From Phoenix dactylifera (Eukaryota; Streptophyta; Magnoliopsida; Arecales; Arecaceae), in NCBI RefSeq assembly GCF_009389715.1, contig NC_052396.1:18124131-18188130 (forward strand): 64,000 nt of DNA, in the 5' to 3' direction. A program made the position numbers and the translations under genes. Position 1 is the first letter of the stretch. Each line of letters begins with the position of its first letter. The notes beneath the pieces are model-generated. The model did no database searches and had not been told where the DNA came from. It saw only the letters and a list, made by a program, of their open reading frames with translations. Shown here in pieces: positions 43,562-55,602 of the stretch.

Positions 43562-43882
43562 AAATTAAATTTTTTTGCACATAAACCCTCCTAAACATGT
43601 GAAATTGCATTAATCTCCTCGCAAAGTGTTATTTGTATATATACTCTTATAAATATTTTTTTGCATATCTATCCGTTAAGAGTAGTTCAGTCATTTTTAA
43701 TTTAAAACACTAATTTTTTGACGGCGTTAGATAGTGTGGGCTATACAAAGAAAAAAAAATGAAAGGTATACACGCAAAATAAGTATTTTATAAGGATATA
43801 TATTCTAATATTAATTTTGAAAAGGTATTTATGCAAATTTTAATATTTAGAAGAACATGTACACAAAAAAACTCTAATTAAA
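43562..43882. repeat. MITE copy 2, inverted relative to copy 1
   Basis: It has the same arms (GCACATAAACCCTCCTAAAC and, reversed, TGTACATGTTCTTCTAAATA). Its centre, GACGGCGTTAGATAGTG, is the reverse complement of the centre of copy 1. About 320 bases, non-coding. Confidence 0.72.
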
Positions 43883-44397
43883 AATTAGTAGCCCTGGCTT
43901 TTCACATCTTTTCTTATCACCTTCATGCTGCTGTACTTCTTTTTTCCTGACTTTTCTTACACCTTTCATCACAAATTATATCTGATATCGGTAAGTCTTT
44001 TGATTTTTCTCATTTTAAACTTCTTCCTAGTTTTACTGCACATTCATATATCTAGATATTCTTGTTAGATCCACTTCAAGAATTCGCAAAAATGATTAGT
44101 CCATACATATTGCAAAAAAGGTTAATTATGACGACCAATCAACTCAAACCTAAACCATTTAAGAAATTGATTTTTTCTCAATTGATATTGCCTGCTGTTC
44201 AATGAAACAGACACTAGCATCATATTCTACCATCATGAAATTGTCATAGGAATCACCAATTAAACGACAAAGACCATGTAATCACCATAATTACTTGGAT
44301 AAATCTGTCTCTGAACATATGTACATGAGATATTGCATATCCAGATATTAAAATTCTCTAAATTTGATTATCTACACTTCCTTGAGCAATATGAAAC
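43883..44397. other. 3' flank of the RLCK gene
   Basis: AT-rich; nothing recognised other than the expected 3' untranslated region of the gene to its right. Confidence 0.6.
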
Positions 44398-47300
44398 TCA
44401 AGCTAGTTTTGTGGAGATGCTTCTCCGACGTGCATTAGCCAAGTTGTTCATCTTGGTTTTGGCAGAGATGGCATTTCTTCCGGCTATCGGAGTAGCAGGC
44501 CATGCACCTGAATTCACTGCCATGTCTTTCAAGTGTCGGAGTCCCTCAAGAATCTGAACTGCTGCCGACATTCTTGGACGATCGTTCGGATTAGGGCTAA
44601 TACATTGTAAAGCGAGGGAGGCTACTTGGCGTGCCCCCTTGATCGAGTACTGACCACCAAATTTGGGGTCTATGATACAGCGTAATTTTCGACTGCTCGT
44701 CAAGTAGGGTTTAGCCCAATTTACCAGCTTTTCTTCACTTTTTGATCTATTTTTATCCATGGCCCTCCTTCCAGTTAACAGCTCCAACAACACCACACCG
44801 TAGCTATAGACATCACTCTTGGTTGTCAAGTGTCCTGTACTAAGTCATGTAAAATAAGCTCCATAAAATAATCTAAGAACATTAAAAAATATTTGTTTAC
44901 ATATGAATTGACGCAAAATTTGCTTCATTTTTTTTCTTTTTATAAGTAGATTGTTCAGTGGATTTGATCGGTCAGAAAAACCGACTGATATAACCTAATC
45001 ACGATCAAAAACCCTAGGCAACATTTGGGGGCACTTCTACTATTGATGAAAGCACCAAACTCACTTAATTTGAGTTCACAAGTGATTAATGGCCCCTAAC
45101 CTCTATTTCTCGGATCACTATGTCCTATCTAATTATGTCAATTCACCTGCTCTCATTCCATACAACTTAGGAAAAGTTTATGTTATAGTCTGTAAAAAGT
45201 ACTAGTATTTTTTTTTTAAGTATTTTTCAAACTTGGCAGTAGCTACCAGAGCTGATTAGAAGATACTTCTTATGACAATCCAAAGCAAAGTTGAATTCCT
45301 GAAACTAATTCTAGATCACTTTTCTCAGCAAAAAAATAAAAAAAAATCAGAACACTTGGGAGATTTTTCTCTTAGCAGACATGTTCTTTCCATAAATGAG
45401 GAACTATTTATCAGTTCTTAACAACAGTAAGTTTTTACCTGTCATGACGTATTCTGGTGCAGCGTAGCCATGAGTGCCCATTACTCTGGTTGTTACATGC
45501 GTGTCCTCGCCCTCTGGACCCATCTTGGCAAGTCCAAAATCAGAGAGCTTAGCAGTAAAATCCTAAATCACATGACCAAAATTAATTAGCTAAACCCACA
45601 CAGAAGTGTGAAAACAAACAACTTAGATCACTAGAATTATAGTTGATCCATAGGAGCTAATCATGGAGGTTCATAATTGATCAAAAAGAAGATGCTCAGT
45701 GCGAGTTACAGACAGAATCCAATAAGATGTTAGAGGTCTTGAAGTCGCGATAGATCACAGGCTTCTCCGAACCATGCAGGAAGGCGAGACCCTTGGCGGC
45801 GCCGATAGCAATCTTCAGCCTTGTTCCCCATGACAGCGTCGCCGATATCCCTATGATCAGAAAATACAAGCAACTCCAATCTCTGGTCATCAGAGAAAAA
45901 AATTATGCAGTGTACATGCAAACAGGTACAACCAATGATATTCCTATAATCAAAAAAGACCAGCAACTCCAACTTCTAATCATCAAAAAAGTACAAAAAT
46001 ATACATGAATAAAGATATTAATCATTTTCAAGTGATCTTAGCCATGTTAAAATTATTGTGCTTGCAAGGTTCATTGATATGTATCCATTTCAACTTTGTT
46101 AATCCCATGAATTTATATGTGTCATTAAAGTCTAGTGGTAAACTAAGAGTCTAGATGAAGTCAATGATGAGTCATTGAAGTGCTGTAAATAATGAAGCCA
46201 AAGAGTTAACAAAGTTTCCTTGAGTTGATTATTTTGAAAATTCTGATTGGTATGAAATATTGTGCTTAGTGTGTCCAAATCAGTTCTATTATAATCTTGC
46301 TTGTTTGAGTGCTCATTCCTTCTCTAACTTGTTCTTCTTACTATTTTTATTTGATCATTCTTTTATGATAATGGACATGAAGTCTATAATGTCTAGCTAT
46401 GCTTTGAGGGTGATCATACTCTTCGCATTATAAACTTTTATATTAATACAAAATTTAGGACTAATCGTACCATTACCGCATACAAATTCATAGGCCTAAT
46501 ATCACATGCCAAGCTTTGCATACCACATACCAATTAACAGGCCTAATGTCACTTGCTAAGCTTGGGTAGGCATCAAAATGGTGCCCAATCATGTGTAACT
46601 GATGGAAGAAGATAGGGAGGGCTTACTCTTGAACAGATGGTTTTCGAGGCTGCCACGGGGCATGAATTCGTACACGAGGAGGCGTTCCTCATCCTCGCAG
46701 CAGTAGCCAATGAGTTTCACCAGGTGTGGGTGCCTGAATTGTCCCAGGAATATCACCTCGGTCTGTTTACAAGAAGAGAGCAGAAAGCCAGAAAGAATGG
46801 TAAAGCAGTAAGGTCCTTGTGTGTAGCTGAAGACCCTAGGTTAAGGGACCTTGTAAGTGTCTATATTGAGAATACATTAACATGAGCATCTGTGAGAATA
46901 ACTTTTTCACCTTAGGATGCTGATAGTTCACATTTTATTGTTTCATATGAGAGTTAGCATGATATGCAGGTGATGCCAAGTTAAACTCTTTTTTCATTAA
47001 TATATGTCTAAATGCAGGACAGAACAAGTGCATTTAAGAAAAAATATTGTTTTTATTAGGTCTATAGTTAGAAAATTTATTCAGAAAATTTATTCAATCA
47101 ACAATGATTTGGATCCCCATAAATTTTTGTTATTCATTATTATTTTAATTATAATAATGAATAATGACCATTATAAACTGCTATTTTACAATCAGTAATA
47201 TGAATTGGGGGGACTTGTTAAATACTGAATGTTATATATAACTATTGCAACGAGGGTTCATTATAATGGGATAATGATAATAATCGAACTTATGCACTAT

Positions 47301-48720
47301 TCACTATTCACTAAGTAATTGTGGAACTAATGTGTAAGACTGTATTTTAAAAAAAATATCTTTTGATCCGATGGAAGCTAAAAATTTTATGGAATAATTA
47401 GTATAATAGGTATATGATAGACATTAGCATAATCTTAGATTTACGTGGACATTCCTTTATGTTTATGTGAAGCATGTTCGCAAAACTAAAATGATAGACA
47501 ATAAAGCACTTGGCTACTATTCTAGATATCATTCTCCCTGCAATTAGTAATGAGGGATAGGAAAATAAAATTTTTGGAGTGAGAAAGATGTGAATTGTGA
47601 GGGACATTATTAGCATAAGCTAGCCTTTAACTAATTTTTTTCATGAACAAAAAAAAATGTTTTCCATAATTGACATTCTTAAGCATTGTAGAAAGAAATT
47701 ATGAGAAACATGGCAAAATAACATAATTCTAAAAATTAAAATTCATGGATTATCATATAATTTTTAGATTTATACCTCCATATTCAATGATAATAATAAT
47801 AATGATATAAAAAAATCTACTATAAATATTGAACAAATCAAATTATGACCACTATCAATTGTTCATATATATGACAAAATCAAGAACTGCTGTTTTAATG
47901 TTATATGTTGTTAACAAAATAAACTTGTTATAAGTTATCATATGCCATTTAAATTAAATTGTTTAGATGTATACAAAAAATGGAATGCTATTTTTTGAAT
48001 AACTCACATGGAAAACACATGCTAAAATACTACAACTTCCACTTGGTTTCACTGTTGGAATAGTATTGAGGCCTATAATGGCCCAAGCCTGAGCTCTTGA
48101 GTTGTGATTTCTCCAATCTTGCATATGCAACAATGATAGGAGTGGCAATCGAGTCGGGTCGGATCAGATACTGATTGGATTGGATGCAGATAAGTTCAAA
48201 AATTCGTCAATCGGAATCCGACCTATTTATTAATAGATTGAAATTTAAACTTGAATCGGATCTGTTTATTAAATAGATAACCCGATTCCAGCACAAAAAA
48301 AAAAAAAAGATAACCCGATCCATGCTGCATAATCCATTTATTAAATAGGTCAAGTTGGATTAAACAAGTTAAGTAGATTTTTAACGGATTAAACATGTTT
48401 AAACCAGCTAAACAAGTTAAGCGGATCAGGTTAAACAGGACAAAAATAGGTTAAGCAATTTTAAATAAGTTAATCATATCTTAAACATGTTAAATGGACC
48501 AGGTTATAATCCAACCGAATTATTAAACGGATTAAAATGGGTTAATGGGCCAAAAATCTAAATCTGAACTTAACTTATTTAATAAATAGGTCTAGATGGG
48601 TTGACGCATTTCTGAACCAAACTCATTTATGTCAAATCTAAATCTACTTAAAATAGATCGTTTGCAAATCAGATTGATAGATCGGATCATAAATTGCCAC
48701 CCAGAGCTATCTTTTATTTA

Positions 48721-48819
<99 letters not shown>

Positions 48820-49447
48820 CAAAGTGGGACTATCTTTTATGGACCAACCCAAAGCTCAATTTCACAAGAACCAATTACTTGTTTGAATAATGGTGCCCTC
48901 ACACTCCTAGCACTGAGATTAGGCTTATATCAAAAAGTCATTCACCTATGCTAACAAGCAATATAAAGCAGTCCTACAGATCGATGGCTATTAGCATAAG
49001 AAATAAAGAATGAAAAGAAGAAAGATGCGTCACCAGCCATTCTCTGTGCCCCTGGCGCCCCTCCATGTCCAATAGCTTGACCGCGACGGCCTGAGCCTTG
49101 AGTCCCGGCCGCATCCTATCATCGACATACCCCTTGTGCACCGTGCCAAATCCTCCCTCCCCGAGCAGGTAATTGCTCGAGAAGTCATGGGTTATCTTCC
49201 TCAGCTCGCTAAGCTGGAACGCATGCAACCCCGCCCCGAACGAGTGCGCCAACTCCTCGTTGAATCGAGCGGACGAAGCACCGCTGAGGTCCGAGGACGA
49301 GAGGCGGCGGAACGAGGCGAGCTCCGCTACCTTCTTCTTCGAGAACTGCGACCGCGACGGCCGGCACCGGCTCAGGTTTCCGAGGATTACGTGGTCCTCG
49401 ACGGTGCAGCACTTGGCAGCGGCGAAGGGCCTCCATGGTCTTGGCAT
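44398..49447 (-). CDS. Receptor-like cytoplasmic kinase, RLCK-VII (RIPK/PBL type)
   Basis: Five coding exons on the minus strand join in frame: 49447-49034, 46762-46627, 45850-45714, 45562-45439 and 44834-44398, giving about 415 residues. The kinase domain is complete: [11 protein letters not shown] loop, VAVKLLD lysine, [14 protein letters not shown] catalytic loop (the YRDFK form is typical of RLCK-VII), LSDFGLAK, then [18 protein letters not shown] activation segment and [17 protein letters not shown]. One donor is GTCTGT, the others GTGACG, GTAAGC and GTAAAA. The closest relatives by eye are RIPK-like kinases, which act under immune receptors at the plasma membrane; the role here is inference. 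The start at 49447 gives [14 protein letters not shown], with no Gly2 for myristoylation. An upstream in-frame ATG at 49552 would add 35 residues. Confidence 0.92.
48133..48705. repeat. TIR-like element, GGTGGCAAT/GGGTCGG type, in the RLCK first intron
   Basis: The left end is GGAGTGGCAATCGAGTCGGG. The reverse complement of the right end is GGGTGGCAATTTATGATCCG. The interior repeats GGATTAAACAAGTTAAG-like motifs. It resembles elements A and B at 32.1 and 36.2 kb in edge sequence and style. Confidence 0.6.
48725..48815. repeat. (AT)n microsatellite in the RLCK first intron
   Basis: About 45 uninterrupted AT units. Confidence 0.98.
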
Positions 49448-49668
49448 GATCGGATTGCCAAGTACGAAGATGGAAAGGAGAGGATAGTGGAGGAGTTGGA
49501 GAAAGGAGGAGAAGAGGGGGTTGGGTTGGGGGTTTGCATGGTGGCATGACACTAATATTAAGGGCTGGCAATTCCATCACTCTTTCTAACTACTCCAACC
49601 ACTCCTCCAACGGATCGATCATTCTTTTATTTACTTTTGCTATGCTTGCATTCCTGCTTGCGTAATTA

Positions 49669-49671
<3 letters not shown>

Positions 49672-49752
<81 letters not shown>
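49672..49752. repeat. (TA)n(GA)n compound microsatellite
   Basis: About 33 bases of TA followed by 48 bases of GA, 225 bases upstream of the RLCK start. GA repeats can act in plant core promoters, but no such role can be shown here. Confidence 0.95.
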
Positions 49753-49753
<1 letters not shown>

Positions 49754-49769
49754 ATGTCCAAAGCCCAGC

Positions 49770-50390
49770 TTGATCCAAATCTGATCCAAATTGGCTCTGA
49801 TTATAAGATTTAAACTTGGATCCAACACATCACTTGCCGAGTCCGTTGGATCTCCTCTTTCACATGCGAGTTACAGTTTTTAATGAGAGATCGTAAATTC
49901 TGACCTAATTTTTGCATGTCAAAGCAGGTCCATCCTGGCCAGGTCCAATGTAATCGAAAATTGAATCTAGTTTTGGGATGCATGCCTGACTCATATATGT
50001 CAGCTTTCTGTAGGAATTAAGTTTAGTTTGCATCAAATTGAGGTTTAGGCTTATATCCCACTTAGGTGTGAATCCAAGTCTAGCACAATCCAAACCTGCC
50101 CTAAATTAGCTCTGGTTCTAAAATTTATATTTAGAACCGACGCATCACTTGTCGAGCCCACCTGAGTTAGAGTTGTTAATGCGAGACTAAGAATTCTCGC
50201 CTAAGTTTTGCGGTCAAAGCAGGTCCATCCAGGTCCGGTCCAACCTAATTGAAAATTGGATCTAGTTTTGGGATACATGCCTGATCCATGGATATCAACT
50301 TTGTGTAGGAGTTAGGTTTATGTTAGATTAAATCAAAGTTTAGGCTTATATCTAACCCAGATATGAATCACATCGAACTCATTTCATCGT
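49770..50390. repeat. Tandem direct duplication, period about 295 bp
   Basis: AAAGCAGGTCCATCC at 49921 recurs at 50216. The flanking blocks TTGGATCTAGTTTTGGGAT, GCATGCCTGA and AGGTTTAGGCTTATATC recur in the same order. It is non-coding. Confidence 0.85.
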
Positions 50391-52998
50391 ATTTTTCCCA
50401 ACCTAGCAGGCGATTAGGTCTAGGTTAAATCAATGTCTCCAATTATCCTATGGTTTAGGCCTATGCTTGGATCATGAATGGATTTCACAAACTAGATGAG
50501 TGGTCTGCAGGCCCACCATGAAATGGATGCTTGTGAGGCACTGACTTGTTAGAGCTGCAAGTAACAAATCTATCCAAGCTACATCAGACCTTAAATGGGA
50601 GTGGGTGGGAATAGGGGTGGCGTGGACGACCATCGTCCTACTCCTCTCATGGATACGTTCGGCTAAGTGCTTGGAAGGACTGTGCCACACCTACTATAAA
50701 ATAGATTATCTTTTACATTGGAAACCGGAGCAAGAAACACATATTAGTAAGAAATATTTTTATAACAAAGTTAGAAGACACTGAAGGCTTCTTTGGATCG
50801 TGGGCCAAGGAGGAGGAAAAATATGGGTAGTTAAAAAAAAAAAAAAAAAAAAAGCTAGGTTTTTCATAGAAATAATATTCTTATTTTTATAAAAAAGAAA
50901 ATTTTCAAAAATCTTTGTAACCTTATAGGTAAATTGACGTAAAGTCGTTTCTTTATTAATAGTATAACTACGTAATTTTTTCAGAAAAATAGATGATTAA
51001 CCAAATACAAGCGACTGTGGAATGTGTTACTTTTCTGCAGTTAACCAAATATAAAAAAACTACTTTTCGGTACATCATAAATTCAGGCATCAGCTTTCCA
51101 AAAAATCTATTTTAATGAGGATTTTTTTTTTCCGACGAACCAAGGGCTCTCAAGTGTAATCCAGTTCCCATATTCCGATATACTAATTCGGTTAATGGAG
51201 TAGGATATCATAGAAAGGTACTTTGGATTAGCCCACTGCTTATTGTCCACGTGTGATTTAGACTCATGCTCCAAGTAATATATATTTGTTCTCTTGCTAG
51301 GCATGGCATAATCTTTGAAATAATATCATGGCTTCTCTAAACAAGTAAATGGAAATTTGTTCTCAATAGTGAGTCTGTGGGCTGTGGCACTTGCTACTCC
51401 ACTAGCATTTAAATTACCAATAAGCAAGTGTCCTCGTCCGTTAGGTGGCTTAGTGCGGCGTTCGTCACCATGGGGGGTTGCTTGGGGCCATATCACTTTG
51501 GGTCTCATCTGGATTTGCATCTAAGCTTATCTAACTTGACTACACTGAGACTGACTATTATGAAGGTTTGAAACTATAATTTTGTAGCTAGATTTGAACC
51601 CTGTGAAGTTTGAGGTAGTTCTTTTTGGTTGGACCTACTTTTATTTCTAAGCAATGCTAAACTAGTTCATAATCATCAATGAACAGCCTTGAAGATACGA
51701 GCTTGACCTTTCTCAAATTCTAGGGGAGTCAAATGAACCGAGCAGCTCAAGCTTGGCTGAGCTCGAGATAAGTTCGGATGAAACTAAATTTGAAGCTAAA
51801 TAAACTATTTGGTAAAATAGGTTCGAAATTAGTTTTAAGTGGAGCCAAAAAAGAAAAATCTAGGCCTATCAAGCTTAGCTCCATAAGTGTCGAGTATATT
51901 CGAATTATATATTATAGAATTTATATCTAATAGATTATCGAATTAAAGTTTTAATTGGTTTTTTTTTATTTATTTCTTTAGATCTAAACCAAACTTTACA
52001 CCAAAACTTGTAATCAAGAATCAACTTTCATTTAAGCTTGAACCAAGCTTAATTTATTCTCGAGTTAATTTGTTTAACATTGTCAAGTTGATCAAATTCG
52101 GCTGAATTTATAATTACAATGGAATTGAGCTAGAAATAATGATAAATAAATCATCTCTTGGAATTCAATGGTCTGCCTCCATCGCTGCATTTGAGTCTTG
52201 GAATTCAAGCTTAAAATTAATTTCAAGTGAAGGTAATGTCGGGTCCAATTATATCCCTGGCCATAGCAACTAGCCATCTAGGTAAGTGGGCAGTGTCTCT
52301 ATTAGTGATTAAAAATGAGCGGCGTTAGCAAAGAGGAGGTTGTAATCTATTAGCTACTACCACTAACCATAGTAGGTAATGTTCCATTTTTGTTGTTAGG
52401 ACTAGATCTAAGATTTCATTAGATCCCTGGCAAAAACCGAAAAGTAGATTATTGATTGTTATTACTGCCAAAGCTATCAACTTTTTTGACAAGAGGAAGA
52501 TACATTTATCTCTAAGGAAAAAGGCCAGTCCATGCGAGATTGAACAAAAGAAGAAGCTCTCTACCGTAGCTTATATAAATTTAATTATTGGCAGAGTTGA
52601 ACATATAGATCGACTCGTAGTTAACTTCAGTGACATGCAAATACTTATGCTTGGCATCAAAGGGATGCAATTATATTTTAAGATTTTTGCAATGCAAATT
52701 TGCAAATGTTTATAGAATATTTGTGACACTTAAATTATGAGTCTCAAATGCCGACTTGCTAATATTGACATCTTAATGGAATATTTTCTAGCTAAGAAGT
52801 GAAGCAAACCTGCTCTTATCATCTTATTGCAAAAAATATGTTCCAAGTAGATAACCTTCTATTAAGGAAAATGTAGCAACTACTTTTTCTGGATCTCTAA
52901 AGCATGTAAATTTGATGATTAGTTGTGATATTTTTGGATGCATTTATGTATTGCAATGTGACAACTAGGTTCAATAGTTCGAAAGTTCTTTAAGCCTT
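50391..52998. other. Intergenic, no gene recognised
   Basis: Mostly AT-rich. At 51715-52115 there is a decayed stretch with GAGCTCGAG and AAGCTTGAACC motifs, like the interior of the TIR element at 36.2 kb but without clear ends. Small frames elsewhere show no domain. Confidence 0.6.
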
Positions 52999-55160
52999 GT
53001 CTTTTTTTTTTTTTTGGGTACAACGATGGCTCACACATAATGGGTATGGATGCGGCCAGCAAATTCAGAAAACAAAATGCTACATAAAGGCCTTGGCACA
53101 GACCCATTGTCCAACCAGACAAACCCACCAGAGTGATGAGCTGCAAAAGAGGCAACCCAATCAGCAGCCCCGTTTGCCTTCTTGTAAATATGTGAATTCT
53201 GGTAGGTGTAGCACTCCATCAGTAATTGATGAATCTCATGGATTAACGGCCAATCCTCAGCTATGCATCTTCGACCCCGAATCCACTCAACCACCATAAT
53301 CGAATCTCTCTCAAGAATGATACGGTCCTCACCCAGTGCCCGTCTCGCATAGCAGATACCCTCTCAGGCTGCTCTAAGCTCGGCACATGCCACTGATGAG
53401 TCAAAAGTCCGCCGACCCTCCGCCGCAACTAGCCTGGCATCGTGGTCTCGAATGGTGAAACCTACACTGCTGCATCTTTCGTCATCAGCCACACTACCAT
53501 CGAAGTTCACCTTCAGAAAACTAGGAGGTAGGGGCTCCCAGGAGACAAAGACAGTCCTGGACGCTACAAAAGCATAATGGGGGCCCTATATGTCCCTAGC
53601 CAACCCCGTTGGTGGTACTTCTGCAGTGCCGTTGATCTTCGCCGCATGCAAAAGCACTTTAACCGCTGTAACCCTTGGATGAGGGCTGCCGCCCTTGAAA
53701 ACTCATGCATTCCATCTAGCCAGCACTGATAGGCCAGATAGGTAGCTCGAGTCCTTCTCTCCTCAAACTTAGAGCCTCGTACCAAGGCCTCCAGAAAATG
53801 CAAAAGGTTCTCAATGGATGACCACCTTTGCCACTAGTCTACCTAGGTCGAAGCATAATGCCACACCTGACTGACCCGTGGGCAATCGATGAGGGCATGA
53901 TAAATGGACTCCTCAACCTCCAGGTAGGACACACAAGTTGTCGGGATCCTCACACCCCGCCTCCCTAGCACTGCTCTAGTGAGTAGGCTACCCTAAGCCA
54001 CCTTTCAGAGAAACAAGGCAACCCGTAGATGAATGCGCATCCTCCAGATCCATATGCTCGCCATTTGTCGATTCGCAGGCCACGGGACTAGCCCCGAGAG
54101 ATCACGAACCCTCACCACTGGCGAACCGGTCATACTCCATACCCTTCTATCTGTTGTCGCTCTCTCCGTGATCGGCATGGCTAGAACCTGCTCGGCCAAC
54201 TGCTCCCCGAACACGTGCCTATCGGGGTCCTTGTCCCACCTCCGCTCTCCTTTGGCGAAAGCTCGCATACGCTGCGACCCTCCATCCACCCGTGGTCCAT
54301 CATGGTGGGTCGACCCTGCAATGGAACTTCAGATAACCATATGTCCTCCAGAATCCTGACTGTCCAGCCATCCCCGATCTCCCACTTGATCTCCAGTAGT
54401 ACCCTCGAGGTGCGCGCACGACCTCCCACCAAATAAAGGATGCTCCTCGTCCAGCGCGCATGGTTATCTGGGATTGTGGATCCCCATACTTTGCTTTAAA
54501 CAGAGTGCCTCAAAGATTCTCCGGCTCTAGGAAAAATCTAGCTACTAATCTCGTCATGAATATTTCTATGCACTCAGTTAGTGAGGGTACTCCCAATCCG
54601 CCCCGGTTGGTTGGCTGACAAATGGTTTTCCAAGCCACAAGATGAACACCCTCTCTATCCCCCCGCCGCCCCCAGATGAAGCTCATAAACAACCTCTCCA
54701 GACCTCGAAGTATTGCAAGGGAACCAGGGTGTTAGATAGCAAATACATGAGAATGGAGCTCAAGACTGACCGTACTAGTGTGATTCTGCCCATCGTCGAT
54801 AATGCACCCGCTTGCCAGCTCTCTAGTCTGCATCTGATGCTCTGCTCTAGGCTCGTGCACTCCCTCCTGCGCAGGCGACATCCTGTGATCGGCTCTCCAA
54901 GGTACCTGAGGGTCCCCTCCTGCTTGCCGATCCCCAGATTGCTCATGATAGCCATCTTTACTCGCGCATCGACCTTCTGGCTAAAGCAGATGACTGACTT
55001 GGTCAGGTTGACCTACTAACCAATGCTCCACAATACACCCCCAAAATTCTGTTGATGGTCAAAGCCGAACATCTCGTCGCACGGGCCAGTAACAAATAAT
55101 CATCTCCAAATAATAGGTGGAAAATCAGGGTCATCTCCGACGCCGGACTATAGGCTAATA
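52999..55160 (-). mobile_element. L1-type LINE, 5'-truncated, dead
   Basis: Reading leftward from 55160, the parts are: the end of the RT core with FGDDYLLLARAT near 55115 (the usual F/Y-A-D-D site reads F-G-D-D), the thumb region (LRYLGEPITGCRL near 54915), the FIWGRRGDREGVHLVAWKT segment near 54670, the IWIWRMRIHLRVALF segment near 54020, then RNase H (KVNFDGS, AELRAA, HIYKKANGAADWVASFAAHH near 53140). An A-tail shows as T-run at about 53003-53017. Frameshifts and stops split it into at least six pieces. Endonuclease and ORF1 are absent. No target duplication was identified. Confidence 0.88.
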
Positions 55161-55602
55161 TATATGATAATACTAAATATATGAAGTGTCGATAAATTAA
55201 GTTCAAATTAAGCCTGTACCAAGATTCATCCCTAGTGTTTATCACTTATGAATTCCTTGTGACAATTATCTAATCTAGCAATGGAACTTATTGTCGTTAA
55301 GGCAAATGGCAAGACCCAATTTGGTATGGTAAGGGAGCCAAGGTTGTCTAATGGTGAGGATCCATTCAAATGGAAGAGATGTTGAAAAGGCAAAGCGCCA
55401 AAGCCCTATCAAGTATGATATAACTTACACGTGTCTTTGAAATCCTGCTGTCGGGGTGTTTCGATACCTTTCTCCGTGAGCATTTGCCGTACACGTGTCC
55501 CTCCTCCGGTCCCACCACTTAGATCCGATATCTACGTGCTCCCTCGAGATCCGTCCATCTTTCTCCCAAGGCGCACACACTCTCTCTCCGTCCGCAGATC
55601 GG
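55161..55602 (+). promoter_or_regulatory. MEX1 upstream region
   Basis: Sequence between the truncated LINE end and the MEX1 start codon. The last 150 bases are GC/CT-rich leader-like sequence. No clear TATA box was picked out. Confidence 0.5.
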
